Below are positions 7,805 through 15,390 of a stretch of 41,235 nt of DNA, one piece after another. The DNA comes from Terriglobia bacterium (GTDB lineage: Bacteria; Acidobacteriota; Terriglobia; JAIQFV01). Position numbers and translations under genes: made by a program. Location: positions 1 to 41,235 of the forward strand of contig JAIQFY010000046.1 in assembly GCA_020072965.1 (NCBI GenBank), read 5' to 3'. The notes beneath the pieces are model-generated. The model saw only the letters and a list, made by a program, of their open reading frames with translations, had not been told where the DNA came from and did no database searches. Numbering within the stretch: the first letter of the stretch is position 1; each line of letters starts with the position of its first letter.

Positions 7805-7880
7805 CCATCCGCGAAATCTGTGGATCAAACAAATGTTTAGTGTCAGTGCCTGGCCCGAATTCCTTTTTGACCCTCGCATG
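7805..7880. repeat. Dispersed repeat, copy 2 (CATCCGCGAAATCTGTGG)
   Basis: This matches 3886-3964 with scattered changes, from CATCCGCGAAATCTGTGG to GACCCTCGCATG. It lies between the phosphatase fragment and the HigA gene. Confidence 0.72.
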
Positions 7881-7970
7881 CTCAATACCCGAATGAGTTT
7901 CTTTCTGCCCGATAATTGCTGCAGCTGTCACTTTTCAATTGTAGAAAAGTTCAGACCTGCCCCGGCATCC

Positions 7971-8273
7971 TTAAGCGTGAACCGGCGCGGGGCGTTTGAG
8001 GGTGGGCAGATGCCTGATGGATTTCCCTGCTTTCTTCTGGGCGAGACGAAGTTCGTAGAGGCTTTGCAGGTTCAGCCAGAACTCCGCCCTCGTGCCGAAG
8101 AAATGGGCCAGGCGCAAGGCGGTGTCGCTCGTGATGGCACGCTGTCCGTTCAGAATGCCGGTGATCCGATTGGTGGGCACATCGAGTTGGCGTGCCAGTT
8201 CGGCGGCGCTCATGCTGAGTTCCTTTAATTCTTCGGCCAGGTGCTCGCCTGGGTGGATAGCGGTGAGTGCCAT
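7971..8273 (-). CDS. higA: HigA-type antitoxin (XRE helix-turn-helix)
   Basis: The 100 residues match the HigA 'addiction module antidote' group. IHPGEHLAEELKELSMSAAE opens the domain, then the helix-turn-helix LARQLDVPTNRITGILNG and the typical AITSDTALRLAHFFGT followed by FWLNLQSLYELR. Antitoxins of this kind bind their HigB toxin and repress their own promoter. The toxin gene should lie just upstream on the minus strand; only its 3' half remains (8289-8444), 15 bp away. The antitoxin frame is intact, so this may be an orphan that still binds DNA or neutralises related toxins. Confidence 0.9.
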   Translation of the reverse strand: MALTAIHPGEHLAEELKELSMSAAELARQLDVPTNRITGILNGQRAITSDTALRLAHFFGTRAEFWLNLQSLYELRLAQKKAGKSIRHLPTLKRPAPVHA

Positions 8274-8288
8274 GATGTTTCCTCTCTC

Positions 8289-8444
8289 CTAGTGATAATC
8301 GACAATCTCTACGTTCACAGGCCCCGCCGGCCGGTCCGGCCACTCGAACCAGATCCGCCATTGATCATTGACGCGGATGCTGTACTGACCTTTGCGGTCG
8401 CCAACGAGCGCTTCGAAACGGTTGCCGGGCAGGAAGGAAGCGGC
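8289..8444 (-). pseudogene. higB: HigB toxin, 3' half only
   Basis: The frame reads AASFLPGNRFEALVGDRKGQ, then YSIRVNDQWRIWFEW and VEIVDYH before its stop. This is the C-terminal half of a RelE-fold HigB mRNA interferase: the GxYSIRVNDQWRI strand and VEIVDYH ending are typical. A TAA stop lies in frame directly upstream and the N-terminal half (about 40 residues) is missing, so no toxin can be made. Order and spacing relative to the HigA gene are as in an intact higBA operon. Confidence 0.85.
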
Positions 8445-8536
8445 TTAGGGGGCTAATTTTGAGGGCGAAAAGGGCCGTTTAAGCCTTAAAAACACCCTCT
8501 TTTTGAAATTATCCCCGCTCGTTAAAACAAATTAGC

Positions 8537-8845
8537 TTGGTCCGACCCCGTCATGCATGTCATGCGGCCCTTCTTCACGCCACCGATCTCCGCCGCCTCA
8601 GCTTCAAAGGAACCTGCGACACTCGGCGCCAGTGGGCACCCCATCTGGCTTTCGTCGCCGCCCATGCCGCCCTCTGTCGTCGCCTCTATTGCGCCCTGCT
8701 CCGCACCCTCGCCCAGGATCTCCTCCCACTTCGCCCCAACCGATCCGAACCTCGCGCTGTCAAACGACGACCCAAAAACTATCATCTCCTCACGAACCCC
8801 CGCCACCTGATGGGAAATCTCCCCCATAGGAATCGACCAAAATGA
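8537..8845 (+). pseudogene. IS4-type transposase, C-terminal fragment
   Basis: About 102 codons read DLRRLSFKGT, ALLRTLAQDLLPLRPNRSEP and RAVKRRPKNYHLLTNPRH. This is the tail found after the DDE core in many IS4-family transposases. The catalytic DDE residues and the start are absent. About 20 bases after its end comes a repeat (8850-8880) that recurs near 27065, probably the right terminal region of the same insertion sequence. The fragment overlaps nothing else and marks a decayed insertion. Confidence 0.8.
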
Positions 8846-8885
8846 GCCCCTTATCTAAGCGCCATTCAAACCTGACCCCCCCAAA
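8846..8885. repeat. Insertion-sequence end, copy 1
   Basis: The sequence around TAAGCGCCATTCAAACCTGA matches TAAGTGCCATTCAGACCCGG at about 27068-27087 in the same orientation. It lies directly after the IS4-type transposase remnant. It also supplies the last codons and stop of the CHASE2/HD-GYP gene on the other strand. Confidence 0.6.
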
Positions 8886-10887
8886 ATTTCTTTCGTGGCG
8901 TAACCATACCGCTTGATGGCCCAACACTACCCGGCATCAGCGGCGATTCGTGTTCATCAGAGCATTGTTCCTTAATCCGGCGTATGGATTCGTGAATTTG
9001 CAGAAAGGCCTCAACGATGTCCGGGTCGAATAGGGATCCGCCCCCGTCCGCAATGACCTGGACCGCCTCTTCATGTTTCATTCCTTCCTTGTAGACTCGC
9101 CTGCTGACCGAAGCGTCATAGACGTCGGCCACCGCCAATAGCCTTCCGGCGATGGGGATGTTGTCTCCACGGAGCCCTTGGGGGTACCCAGTCCCATCCC
9201 AACGCTCATGATGCGTGTAAACGATCTCACCAGCCAGCTTCATCGTAGTCGCGTCCTGGATATGGGATTGGAAGCTTGCGGTTTGAATCACTTTCAAGCC
9301 CTGTTCTGCGTGGGTTTTCATTATCTCGAACTCTTCCGGCGTCAGATGGCCCGGTTTGCGCAAAACATGGTCCGGGATGGCCACCTTTCCGATGTCATGT
9401 ATGGGTGCCAGTTTCACGATCAGCGCGATCGTTTTCGAGGTGAGGAAACGGCGGAAACGTGGGTGACGGGCAATGGCCTTGCAAAGGAGTTCAGTATAAC
9501 TTTGCACCCGTAAGACGTGCGCTCCCGTTTCCACGTCCCGAATCGTTGTCATAGCGGTCAGGGCGGTTAGCATAAATATCCGGGCACTTTCCAATTGCCG
9601 GTCCGCGCGGCGCTTCTCAGTGGAAATCCTCCAGAAGGTCAGACAAGCATGGTTGCCGACCAATACCGCGGTCACCGGAAGAGGAGAAAAATAGACCCCG
9701 GTCCTGGAAAGGAGCAAACCACATGCCACCCACGCGGCGAATACGAGGCAAACAGCAATCGGCGCGACCCAAGTCAGCGAAACCCTGGCGAGCAGGACGC
9801 CGGAGGCCAGGCCCACCATCAACATCAATACCAGCTCCCAGACTAAGGCTGCAGTTGGCCGGCGGAAGGAATCGTTCTGCAGCAGGTTGTCGATGACCGT
9901 GGCATGCACTTCAACGCCCGGAAAGTTGGTATCGGCCGAAGTGGTGACTACATCCTGCAGCCCGGCCGCACTGAGGCCGACGATCACGATTTTGTCATCG
10001 AGCGCCATGGCGGGCACGCGCCTGGCCAACACATCGACTGCCGGGACGTAGGGGAAAGTCCCACCGACTCCGCGGAATCGCAAAAGCAAATTACTTTTTG
10101 TATCGACCGGGATCGTCACATCGTTTAAGCGCAATCGAACGGCGCCTCGGGAGGAGGTTGTTAGCCGGGCAGTGGGATTGCGTTTATCCGCCATGAAAGC
10201 GGCGAGGCCGAGACTGGGATAAACATTTTCGCCATAGGCGATGAGCAGTGGGGCCCGTCTGAAAACCCCGTCACTTTCCGCCGCCCCATTCAGAAAACCG
10301 GAGCCGGAAGCTGCTCGTGAAATCTCCTGAACACTGCAAACAGCGCTAGAGGCCCGGAAGAACGCTTGACCACGTGTCGTCTCCGTGTCAACGATGGCCA
10401 GCTGAAAAGGATGGAGGAAACAGGAGGATGGACGAGCTGGGTCGGCCCTGAACTGCAGTTGGTATCCTACAATCACCCGCCCGGTGGCCAAAGATTCCGC
10501 CAAGAAATCGTCGGCAGTCTTGGGGTGGAGAGTGTTCATGGAGTCTGAAGCCGCCCGGGCAGCGGCTGCTTTCGCGGGTGGACTGAGGGTGGGTGCCCGC
10601 AAATCCGGTTCGGGAAACATCATGTCGAGAGCGACCGTGCTGGCGCCCGCCTCCAAGATCCTCCGGACCAGCATACCCAGCAGGTCGCGAGGCCAAGGCC
10701 AACGGCCATACTGAGCGAGGCTGTTCTCATCAATCGGGACAAGGACAACGCGTCCGGAGGGTCTGCCGGGGTCGACCCGGCGGGTCATCACGTCGTACGT
10801 CTTTTGATCGAGGTTCGCGACGAATTGTGGCTGAAGGAGGATCAGAAGGACCACGCCCACCAAAACGCCCACACCGACGATCCGCAT
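8866..10887 (-). CDS. CHASE2 sensor with HD-GYP c-di-GMP phosphodiesterase domain
   Basis: This encodes 673 residues. One membrane helix (4-20) leads into an extracytoplasmic CHASE2 sensor domain (about 25-340), with typical VVLVPIDENSLAQYGRWPWP and GASTVALDMMF. Several membrane helices follow (about 348-418), then a cytoplasmic HD-GYP domain (about 445-640). HD-GYP marks are ETGAHVLRV (453-461), HDIGK (497-501), HHERWDGTGYP (559-569) and DVYDAS (588-593). HD-GYP enzymes hydrolyse cyclic di-GMP using a bound metal centre. CHASE2 is more often seen with adenylate cyclase, kinase or GGDEF output, so this output is notable. It is the last gene of a FecR-OmpA-CHASE2 operon, 15 bp after the OmpA stop. 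The final residues and stop are read from an insertion-sequence end, so the tail may be shortened or altered. Confidence 0.92.
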   Translation of the reverse strand: MRIVGVGVLVGVVLLILLQPQFVANLDQKTYDVMTRRVDPGRPSGRVVLVPIDENSLAQYGRWPWPRDLLGMLVRRILEAGASTVALDMMFPEPDLRAPTLSPPAKAAAARAASDSMNTLHPKTADDFLAESLATGRVIVGYQLQFRADPARPSSCFLHPFQLAIVDTETTRGQAFFRASSAVCSVQEISRAASGSGFLNGAAESDGVFRRAPLLIAYGENVYPSLGLAAFMADKRNPTARLTTSSRGAVRLRLNDVTIPVDTKSNLLLRFRGVGGTFPYVPAVDVLARRVPAMALDDKIVIVGLSAAGLQDVVTTSADTNFPGVEVHATVIDNLLQNDSFRRPTAALVWELVLMLMVGLASGVLLARVSLTWVAPIAVCLVFAAWVACGLLLSRTGVYFSPLPVTAVLVGNHACLTFWRISTEKRRADRQLESARIFMLTALTAMTTIRDVETGAHVLRVQSYTELLCKAIARHPRFRRFLTSKTIALIVKLAPIHDIGKVAIPDHVLRKPGHLTPEEFEIMKTHAEQGLKVIQTASFQSHIQDATTMKLAGEIVYTHHERWDGTGYPQGLRGDNIPIAGRLLAVADVYDASVSRRVYKEGMKHEEAVQVIADGGGSLFDPDIVEAFLQIHESIRRIKEQCSDEHESPLMPGSVGPSSGMVTPRKKFWGGQV

Positions 10888-10902
10888 CTGCGCGAGCCTC
10901 CT

Positions 10903-11550
10903 CTACCGGACGATGACTTCGACCCGCCGATTCTTGGGTTCAGGAACACCTTTCGCAGTGGGCACCAGGAGATCGCTCTCTCCGTGGGAGGTAACGGACA
11001 TGTTCGCGGGGTCCATTCCCCTGGAACGAAGGATCTCAGCCACCGCATGAGCCCTCCTCATCCCTAGCTCGATATTGGACTCCGCAGTACCCGTGGTATC
11101 TGTATGTCCTATCACCTCAATGTCGGTTGAATGGCGCTCTTGGATGGCTTTGAAGATATCGGGGAGCCGAGCTTCGGACTCCGGGGTCATCGTGGGGCTG
11201 TCTAACAAAAAGTACAAAGTGAAGGACGCTTCTGCGGCAGGAAGCAGATCGAGTGTACTTCCAAAAATGCGCTTCACCTCGACCGGGTCTACCTGGAACG
11301 GAGTCCCGGGAGGGGCATCCGGCCGCTCCACACGAAGTCCCGAATAGCTTTCCACGAGTACGCGAGAGACACCTGCGTTAGTCACAGTCACTTTGCCTAA
11401 AGTGCCGTCGTCGTCGGGCAGCAAGACGATCAAGTTCTGCGTGGCAGGGGGCTGCGGAACCGGCTGCAGGGGCGCATGCTTGGGCGCACAGCCCGTGGCC
11501 AGAAGCAGTGCCAATCCCATGGCGGCAAAGCTTCTCCGATGAACGGTCAT
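10903..11550 (-). CDS. OmpA-family lipoprotein
   Basis: This encodes 215 residues. A signal peptide ends in the lipobox LATGC (Cys21). The C-terminal half (about 105-215) is an OmpA-like peptidoglycan-binding domain with IEVIGHTDTTGTAESNIELG, RRAHAVAEILRSRG and the final NRRVEVIVR, including the Asp and Arg that bind diaminopimelate. The stretch between (residues 35-95) contains IVLLPDDDGTLGKVTVTNAG and fits no family I can name. Its ATG overlaps the FecR stop by four bases (ATGA), so translation is coupled. It would tether the complex to the cell wall. Confidence 0.9.
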   Translation of the reverse strand: MTVHRRSFAAMGLALLLATGCAPKHAPLQPVPQPPATQNLIVLLPDDDGTLGKVTVTNAGVSRVLVESYSGLRVERPDAPPGTPFQVDPVEVKRIFGSTLDLLPAAEASFTLYFLLDSPTMTPESEARLPDIFKAIQERHSTDIEVIGHTDTTGTAESNIELGMRRAHAVAEILRSRGMDPANMSVTSHGESDLLVPTAKGVPEPKNRRVEVIVR

Positions 11551-12008
11551 GGGGAGCCTCGCGGTGCGTCGAGTGCCACGGCAAAGCGCGTCCCCCGCAC
11601 GCCTACGATTCCTACCGGTGTCTGGAGTTTTACCGATTCCGGCGAGAATTTGGCGATCTTTCCCGAAACGTATGCAACGATTCCTTTCGCTAAAACGAGA
11701 ACCAAAGCGTACTTGTTTTGGGCGGGTTCGTAGACGAACTGATCAATGCTCATCTCGGAATTCGAACCCAGCGAAATTCGCGTGCCGTCATGGAGGATGA
11801 AGGTAAGGCGGCCATCGGCTCCGGTGTGCAGAACGTCATGTGGCAATAGATGCAGACCTTGGGTACCGGGAAGTGATCCGGAGGCTCGCTGAACGAGAGT
11901 GCTGCCTTGGACGGTTTTGATGCTCCCAACGAAGGAATCGGCCGCGCGTGCCGCAGGAATCGCGCCCGCGATCATGAGAATCACCACGCCGCTGAAACCG
12001 CGAAGCAT
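11547..12008 (-). CDS. FecR-domain periplasmic protein
   Basis: This encodes 153 residues. A signal peptide (MLRGFSGVVILMIAGAIPAA) is followed by a FecR domain: VQGSTLVQRASG, VLHTGADGRLTFILHDGTRI, SLGSNSEMSIDQFVY and the closing VKLQTPVGIVGVRGTRFAVA. Stand-alone FecR domains of this sort act outside the cytoplasm, probably binding ligands or partner proteins, and are not the classical anti-sigma iron regulators. AAAGGAG lies just before the ATG. It is the first gene of the operon with the OmpA lipoprotein and CHASE2/HD-GYP protein. Confidence 0.9.
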   Translation of the reverse strand: MLRGFSGVVILMIAGAIPAARAADSFVGSIKTVQGSTLVQRASGSLPGTQGLHLLPHDVLHTGADGRLTFILHDGTRISLGSNSEMSIDQFVYEPAQNKYALVLVLAKGIVAYVSGKIAKFSPESVKLQTPVGIVGVRGTRFAVALDAPRGSP

Positions 12009-12039
12009 TTTCGCTCCTTTATCAAAACCCCGTTGCTGA

Positions 12040-12067
12040 ATTCTAACAGAAAAATTCTTAGAAACAA
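12040..12067 (-). promoter_or_regulatory. Candidate promoter of the FecR-OmpA-CHASE2 operon
   Basis: On the minus strand a TTGTTT box (12062-12067) and a TAGAAT box (12040-12045) are 16 bases apart, about 32 bases upstream of the FecR start. Chosen by eye; weak -35 match. Confidence 0.4.
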
Positions 12068-12116
12068 CCGAAGCTTATTTCCGGGGGACGTCAAGCCGCT
12101 TGTGTAGTTCGTGGGG

Positions 12117-12217
12117 TCAGACCTTTTCAATTTTCATTTTGAATCGAAACAGGTGCATCGACCAATCCCGCTTCAACGTTTCATTCGATTTGAAAATTGA
12201 GAAGGTCTGACCCCCAA
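12117..12217. repeat. Inverted repeat ending in GGTCAGACC
   Basis: GGTCAGACCTTTTCAATTTT near 12117 and its imperfect reverse complement AAAATTGAGAAGGTCTGACC ending near 12213 bound about 100 bp. An inner pair (TTGAATCGAA and TTCGATTTGA) strengthens the hairpin. It resembles other solitary terminal-repeat pairs in the window and lies between the FecR operon promoter and the toxin-antitoxin genes. No gene inside. Confidence 0.6.
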
Positions 12218-12313
12218 ATGGTCCTTAAACCGAACACCAAATGTGGATTGTGGGGATGCGACCCCAACATGCCCTTCTTCCTTGGCTGTCCTGAGCATTC
12301 GCGTGTAGGGCTT

Positions 12314-12652
12314 TCAACCGGCCGGTTTGGGCGGTGGATTGTCTTCGGCGATGCCGGACAGCACGACGGGTGCGCGGTCTGGAAATTCAGCGACCAGCGA
12401 CAGGTTCCCGCCCATGGCTTCGACCGTCTTCCGCAACGTCGACAGCAGGAGGTCGCTGCGCTTTTCGAGGCGCGAGACGCTGTCCTGGGTGATCCCGAGT
12501 ACCTTGGCCATGCGGACCTGCGTGAGCTTGCGAGCCTTGCGGAGCTCACGCAAGGTCATTTCCTCGGCCTTGAGCTCCGCTGCGCGGGCCTCGATCTTCT
12601 TGCGCTGAGTGGGACTCAGCTTCCTGATTTTGTCATTCACGTTCACAGTCAT
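12314..12652 (-). CDS. XRE-family antitoxin of a HigBA-type pair
   Basis: This encodes 112 residues. A central helix-turn-helix (LRELRKARKLTQVRMAKVLG, then ITQDSVSRLEKRSD) is followed by STLRKTVEAMGGNLSLVAEF, usual for antitoxins paired with Gp49-like HigB toxins. The charged N-terminus (RKKIEARAAELKAEEM) is probably the toxin-contacting helix. The start overlaps the toxin stop by four bases, so the two are coupled, toxin first, as in other higBA operons. It should neutralise the toxin and repress the shared promoter. This pair is distinct from the broken HigBA remnant at 7971-8444. Confidence 0.88.
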   Translation of the reverse strand: MTVNVNDKIRKLSPTQRKKIEARAAELKAEEMTLRELRKARKLTQVRMAKVLGITQDSVSRLEKRSDLLLSTLRKTVEAMGGNLSLVAEFPDRAPVVLSGIAEDNPPPKPAG

Positions 12653-13023
12653 GGTCGCTTCCTTTCCCTTTTCAGCCGGCCAAGATGGGCGTCGAAACGG
12701 TCGTCGGCCTCCCGGATCAGCTCACGGTAGAATCGTTTGTCGCTGACGCCCGACTTATCTCCCGCCAGGAGCAGGATCGCCTTTCGTCTCGTATCGAAGG
12801 CGGAGGCCACCCTCCACTCGCCATCCGCCGCGTTGAAGCGCAGCTCCTTCATGTTCGCGTGGCGGGAACCTTTGAGCGTGTCCACGCGGGGCCGTCCCAA
12901 CTGCGGCCCAAACTGCTGGAGAAGGCGTGACAATGCCAGAATTTCCATCCTGACGTCCTCGTGCAGGGCGTCGAACTCCGGCTCAAATTCATCGCCGATC
13001 TCAACAACCCAGCTCACTTCCAT
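12649..13023 (-). CDS. HigB/RelE-superfamily toxin (Gp49-like)
   Basis: The 124 residues match the phage-derived Gp49-like HigB family: EFEPEFDALHEDVRMEILAL, then LGRPRVDTLKGSRHANMKEL and RFNAADGEWRVASAFDTRRK, with AILLLAGDKSG and FYRELIREADDRF. Members cut mRNA at the ribosome or inhibit growth; the conserved Arg/Lys residues around KELRF and WRVASAFD are the likely active surface. The length is normal and the frame intact. It is the first gene of the pair, with an AT-rich, palindrome-rich segment directly upstream. Confidence 0.88.
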   Translation of the reverse strand: MEVSWVVEIGDEFEPEFDALHEDVRMEILALSRLLQQFGPQLGRPRVDTLKGSRHANMKELRFNAADGEWRVASAFDTRRKAILLLAGDKSGVSDKRFYRELIREADDRFDAHLGRLKRERKRP

Positions 13024-13067
13024 AATATGACATATAATCCATATGATATCAAATACATATTAACCGA
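13024..13067 (-). promoter_or_regulatory. AT-rich operator/promoter of the toxin-antitoxin pair
   Basis: This segment is markedly AT-rich compared with both sides and is built of CATATG, ATATGACATAT and ATGATAT motifs forming imperfect palindromes. A TTGATA box on the minus strand could be a -35 site. Position and palindromes fit autoregulation by the antitoxin; the exact operator is not resolved. Confidence 0.5.
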
Positions 13068-13208
13068 ACGTCCTGCGTGATGGATTCTTGTGCTGCTCCT
13101 GCGCTCCCTCCGAGAGGAAATGGCATGTCATTCCCAACGGCCAGTCGCTTGTGTGTAAGAAGCGGGCCGCAATTTCTCCTTTCTAACTTGACCCTATTCG
13201 GAATGGCT

Positions 13209-14243
13209 TTACCTCCCCGCGCCCGATCCCCTTGCCCGCATCGATGGCCGGTTTAATCTCGACCCTGGTAGACCTGCCCCGGTATCGCTCCCTTCGACAA
13301 GGTGGAATGCGCTCATATGAACCAACCTCTCCTCAGCAACAAGTGCGGCTGCCGTAACCGCGGGTCCTGTCAGCCGGACATCAACACCTTCTCCCACTGC
13401 CGGAAATGTTTCTGCACGAGCTTCAACAACGGACCGCAGAAATTCTCCGGCCTCGGCAAGAGTCGGCGAACCCAGGGCCGGATCCCCCTGGTTCTTCGAG
13501 AACGAGCTCTCGATGGCGTCGAGCGCATAACTCCGCGCTAGCTTGGGCAAGAGGTATCTCAATGTCGCTGTGCAATCAAACACGTCAAAGCCGACGATCT
13601 TTCCATCGATGGCAAACAAGGCTCCCACCTGGTCCTCTCGGGCGGTAAATGCCCGGACAAATTCCTCGATATCCCCCGTGTGGGTCTCATACATCGCGTC
13701 CATGGCCGACGTGGGTGAATGCACCCTCATGCGGCTCGCTTTGAGGTCGTTCATCTCCCAAAGTTCGGACTGGTTGGAATTTCGCAGTCCCGTTTCCTTT
13801 AAACTGGCTGAAACCTGTTCATGCCGCATCGCACGGGCTTCGGCGTAATGAGCACTCTGAGACGAGGTGAATTCTCTCGATTGGTATCCCCACCGCCCGC
13901 GCTCCACGCAGGAAACCGGAATCACAATCGTTTTTCCCGCAGGGACAAGGATACTGAGGTTGAGGACGCGGTTCTGCTTCGCCCCGACCAGTTCCTCCCC
14001 ATCCATCAGGAAGATGCGGCGGTCGCTTTCGTTGATGAACTTCAGCTCAGGGACAGACCCTGATTCCGAGACTTCAGTGACGTGGACGCATCGAAGAGAA
14101 ATCGCCTGGTCCAACAACAAATAATCCGGCTGCCGGCTCCCTTCACCCGCGATCGGGAACATCGACAGGTTGCGAGAATTGATCGGCTCCGCCAGTTTCA
14201 GTCCGGAAAGTGACTTTTCAATTAGTTGCATGAAATCCCCCAT
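13209..14243 (-). CDS. ARPP-1 domain protein
   Basis: The 344 residues match the ARPP-1 family ('ARG and rhodanese-phosphatase-superfamily-associated protein'). The core is ESDRRIFLMDGEELVGAKQN followed by RVLNLSILVPAGKTIVIPVS, CVERGRW and a second region with GKIVGFDVFD. No enzyme activity is established for the family; it is thought to work with ADP-ribose or nucleotide-handling proteins, which are absent here. The last 20 residues are Arg/Gly/Ser-rich and may be tail drift. A second start at 14231 has GGGGGA upstream and may be the true one. It is the third gene after the sigma and anti-sigma genes, 82 bp from the latter. Confidence 0.82.
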   Translation of the reverse strand: MGDFMQLIEKSLSGLKLAEPINSRNLSMFPIAGEGSRQPDYLLLDQAISLRCVHVTEVSESGSVPELKFINESDRRIFLMDGEELVGAKQNRVLNLSILVPAGKTIVIPVSCVERGRWGYQSREFTSSQSAHYAEARAMRHEQVSASLKETGLRNSNQSELWEMNDLKASRMRVHSPTSAMDAMYETHTGDIEEFVRAFTAREDQVGALFAIDGKIVGFDVFDCTATLRYLLPKLARSYALDAIESSFSKNQGDPALGSPTLAEAGEFLRSVVEARAETFPAVGEGVDVRLTGPAVTAAALVAEERLVHMSAFHLVEGSDTGAGLPGSRLNRPSMRARGSGAGR

Positions 14244-14325
14244 TCGTGTGGCTTCCCTGTGAATTGAACTTCGAAAATAGGACGTAAAGAGAAAGGGCTT
14301 TCTTACAGGGGAGGAACAGTTTTTA

Positions 14326-15324
14326 TCAGAATCGAAAATAGAGCAGCAGTTCAGAAGTCGGTTCGGTATGGATCAATAACCGGGACGTGCCGGTGAACAG
14401 GTCGAAATGGGCGGCTCCATGACGGTCTGTCTCCACGGCTAATGGATCCCCCTTTTCCGGGATCAGTGTCAATTCCAGTCTCTGGGCGGGTGTGTTCGTA
14501 GGAACATGCAACGCTGAAATTTCAAGACGCGGTGTCTCGTCCGCGAGCCTCCCGTTGAAGGAAATACGTAGCGCCCCGACGTTAAGCACCACTTCGCCGG
14601 CAGCCCCCCCGCCGGACATCGCCGATGCGAGTGGAAGGTCTTCCGGTCTCTCAAGGCGGGGGACTTCTTCGCGTTCCTGACGCGGCCCTCGGCCCGAGGG
14701 CAATATTTTGCTCTTAGAGGAGGTCAGCCTATAGCGCTCGCTCGGTCTGGAAATGCGATTCGAAGAGACAATAGAATCTGGGGAAGGGGTAGGAGGAGAT
14801 TCATCCTTCAAGTACCCCACCGCTAATTCACTCAAATCCATCATGGCATCGGGAGCCATTGCGTCAGGAACCAGAGGATGGTACGTCAGTCCAAGCGCCA
14901 GGTCTTTGATGGGTTGAATGAAAATCTCACCAAGGGGTCGACGTCTTTGCCGTGATCTGAATTGTCTCTTGGCGCGCTCGACCACCTGGGGAGCGGGGAG
15001 AGTGGTGGGTTGGTTTATCAAGGACTTTCGAAGATCAAGCAGTTGGGCGAGGCAGCCATCACACACCCGGGCATGCTGTTCAACCGCGGAGGCATCATTC
15101 TCTGTGAGGGCATTGCTCAGATAGGCGACGAGCAGGTCGTCCTCGGGATGAGAATCCTGTTTCTCAGACTTGGGGCTCGAAAGCAAGAGCGCGAACAAGC
15201 AGGAATCTTTGAGTTTTTCCTGACAAGATTCGCAGCCGGCCAGGTGCCGTAGCATCTCAGTGTTTTTGAGTTCCCCATCTCGATAAGCCACAAGCTGTTC
15301 AGGATCAAGATGATTCGATTTCAT
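14326..15324 (-). CDS. Zinc-finger anti-sigma-like protein
   Basis: This encodes 332 residues. Two tandem zinc-binding anti-sigma motifs of the HxxxCxxC kind are visible: His27-Cys31-Cys34 and His84-Cys88-Cys91. Such domains hold an ECF sigma factor inactive. The usual following membrane helix is absent, so it appears cytoplasmic. The middle (about 170-230) is Ser/Pro/Arg-rich and disordered-looking. The C-terminal 90 residues look like a small beta domain (VVLNVGALRISFNGRL, LELTLIPEKG, AAHFDLFTG) that may sense a signal. It lies 66 bp downstream of the sigma gene on the same strand and is very probably its partner. Confidence 0.85.
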   Translation of the reverse strand: MKSNHLDPEQLVAYRDGELKNTEMLRHLAGCESCQEKLKDSCLFALLLSSPKSEKQDSHPEDDLLVAYLSNALTENDASAVEQHARVCDGCLAQLLDLRKSLINQPTTLPAPQVVERAKRQFRSRQRRRPLGEIFIQPIKDLALGLTYHPLVPDAMAPDAMMDLSELAVGYLKDESPPTPSPDSIVSSNRISRPSERYRLTSSKSKILPSGRGPRQEREEVPRLERPEDLPLASAMSGGGAAGEVVLNVGALRISFNGRLADETPRLEISALHVPTNTPAQRLELTLIPEKGDPLAVETDRHGAAHFDLFTGTSRLLIHTEPTSELLLYFRF

Positions 15325-15390
15325 AATACCTTTCCCATCCTAATTGACGGTCTTGGGCCGGTAAATATTACACTGGCGTCCATTCCTGAG

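Noticed and set aside
7209-7931. 240-codon minus-strand open frame
   Set aside because: It reads across a foldback element, a phosphatase fragment on the other strand and a dispersed repeat; no domain is visible.
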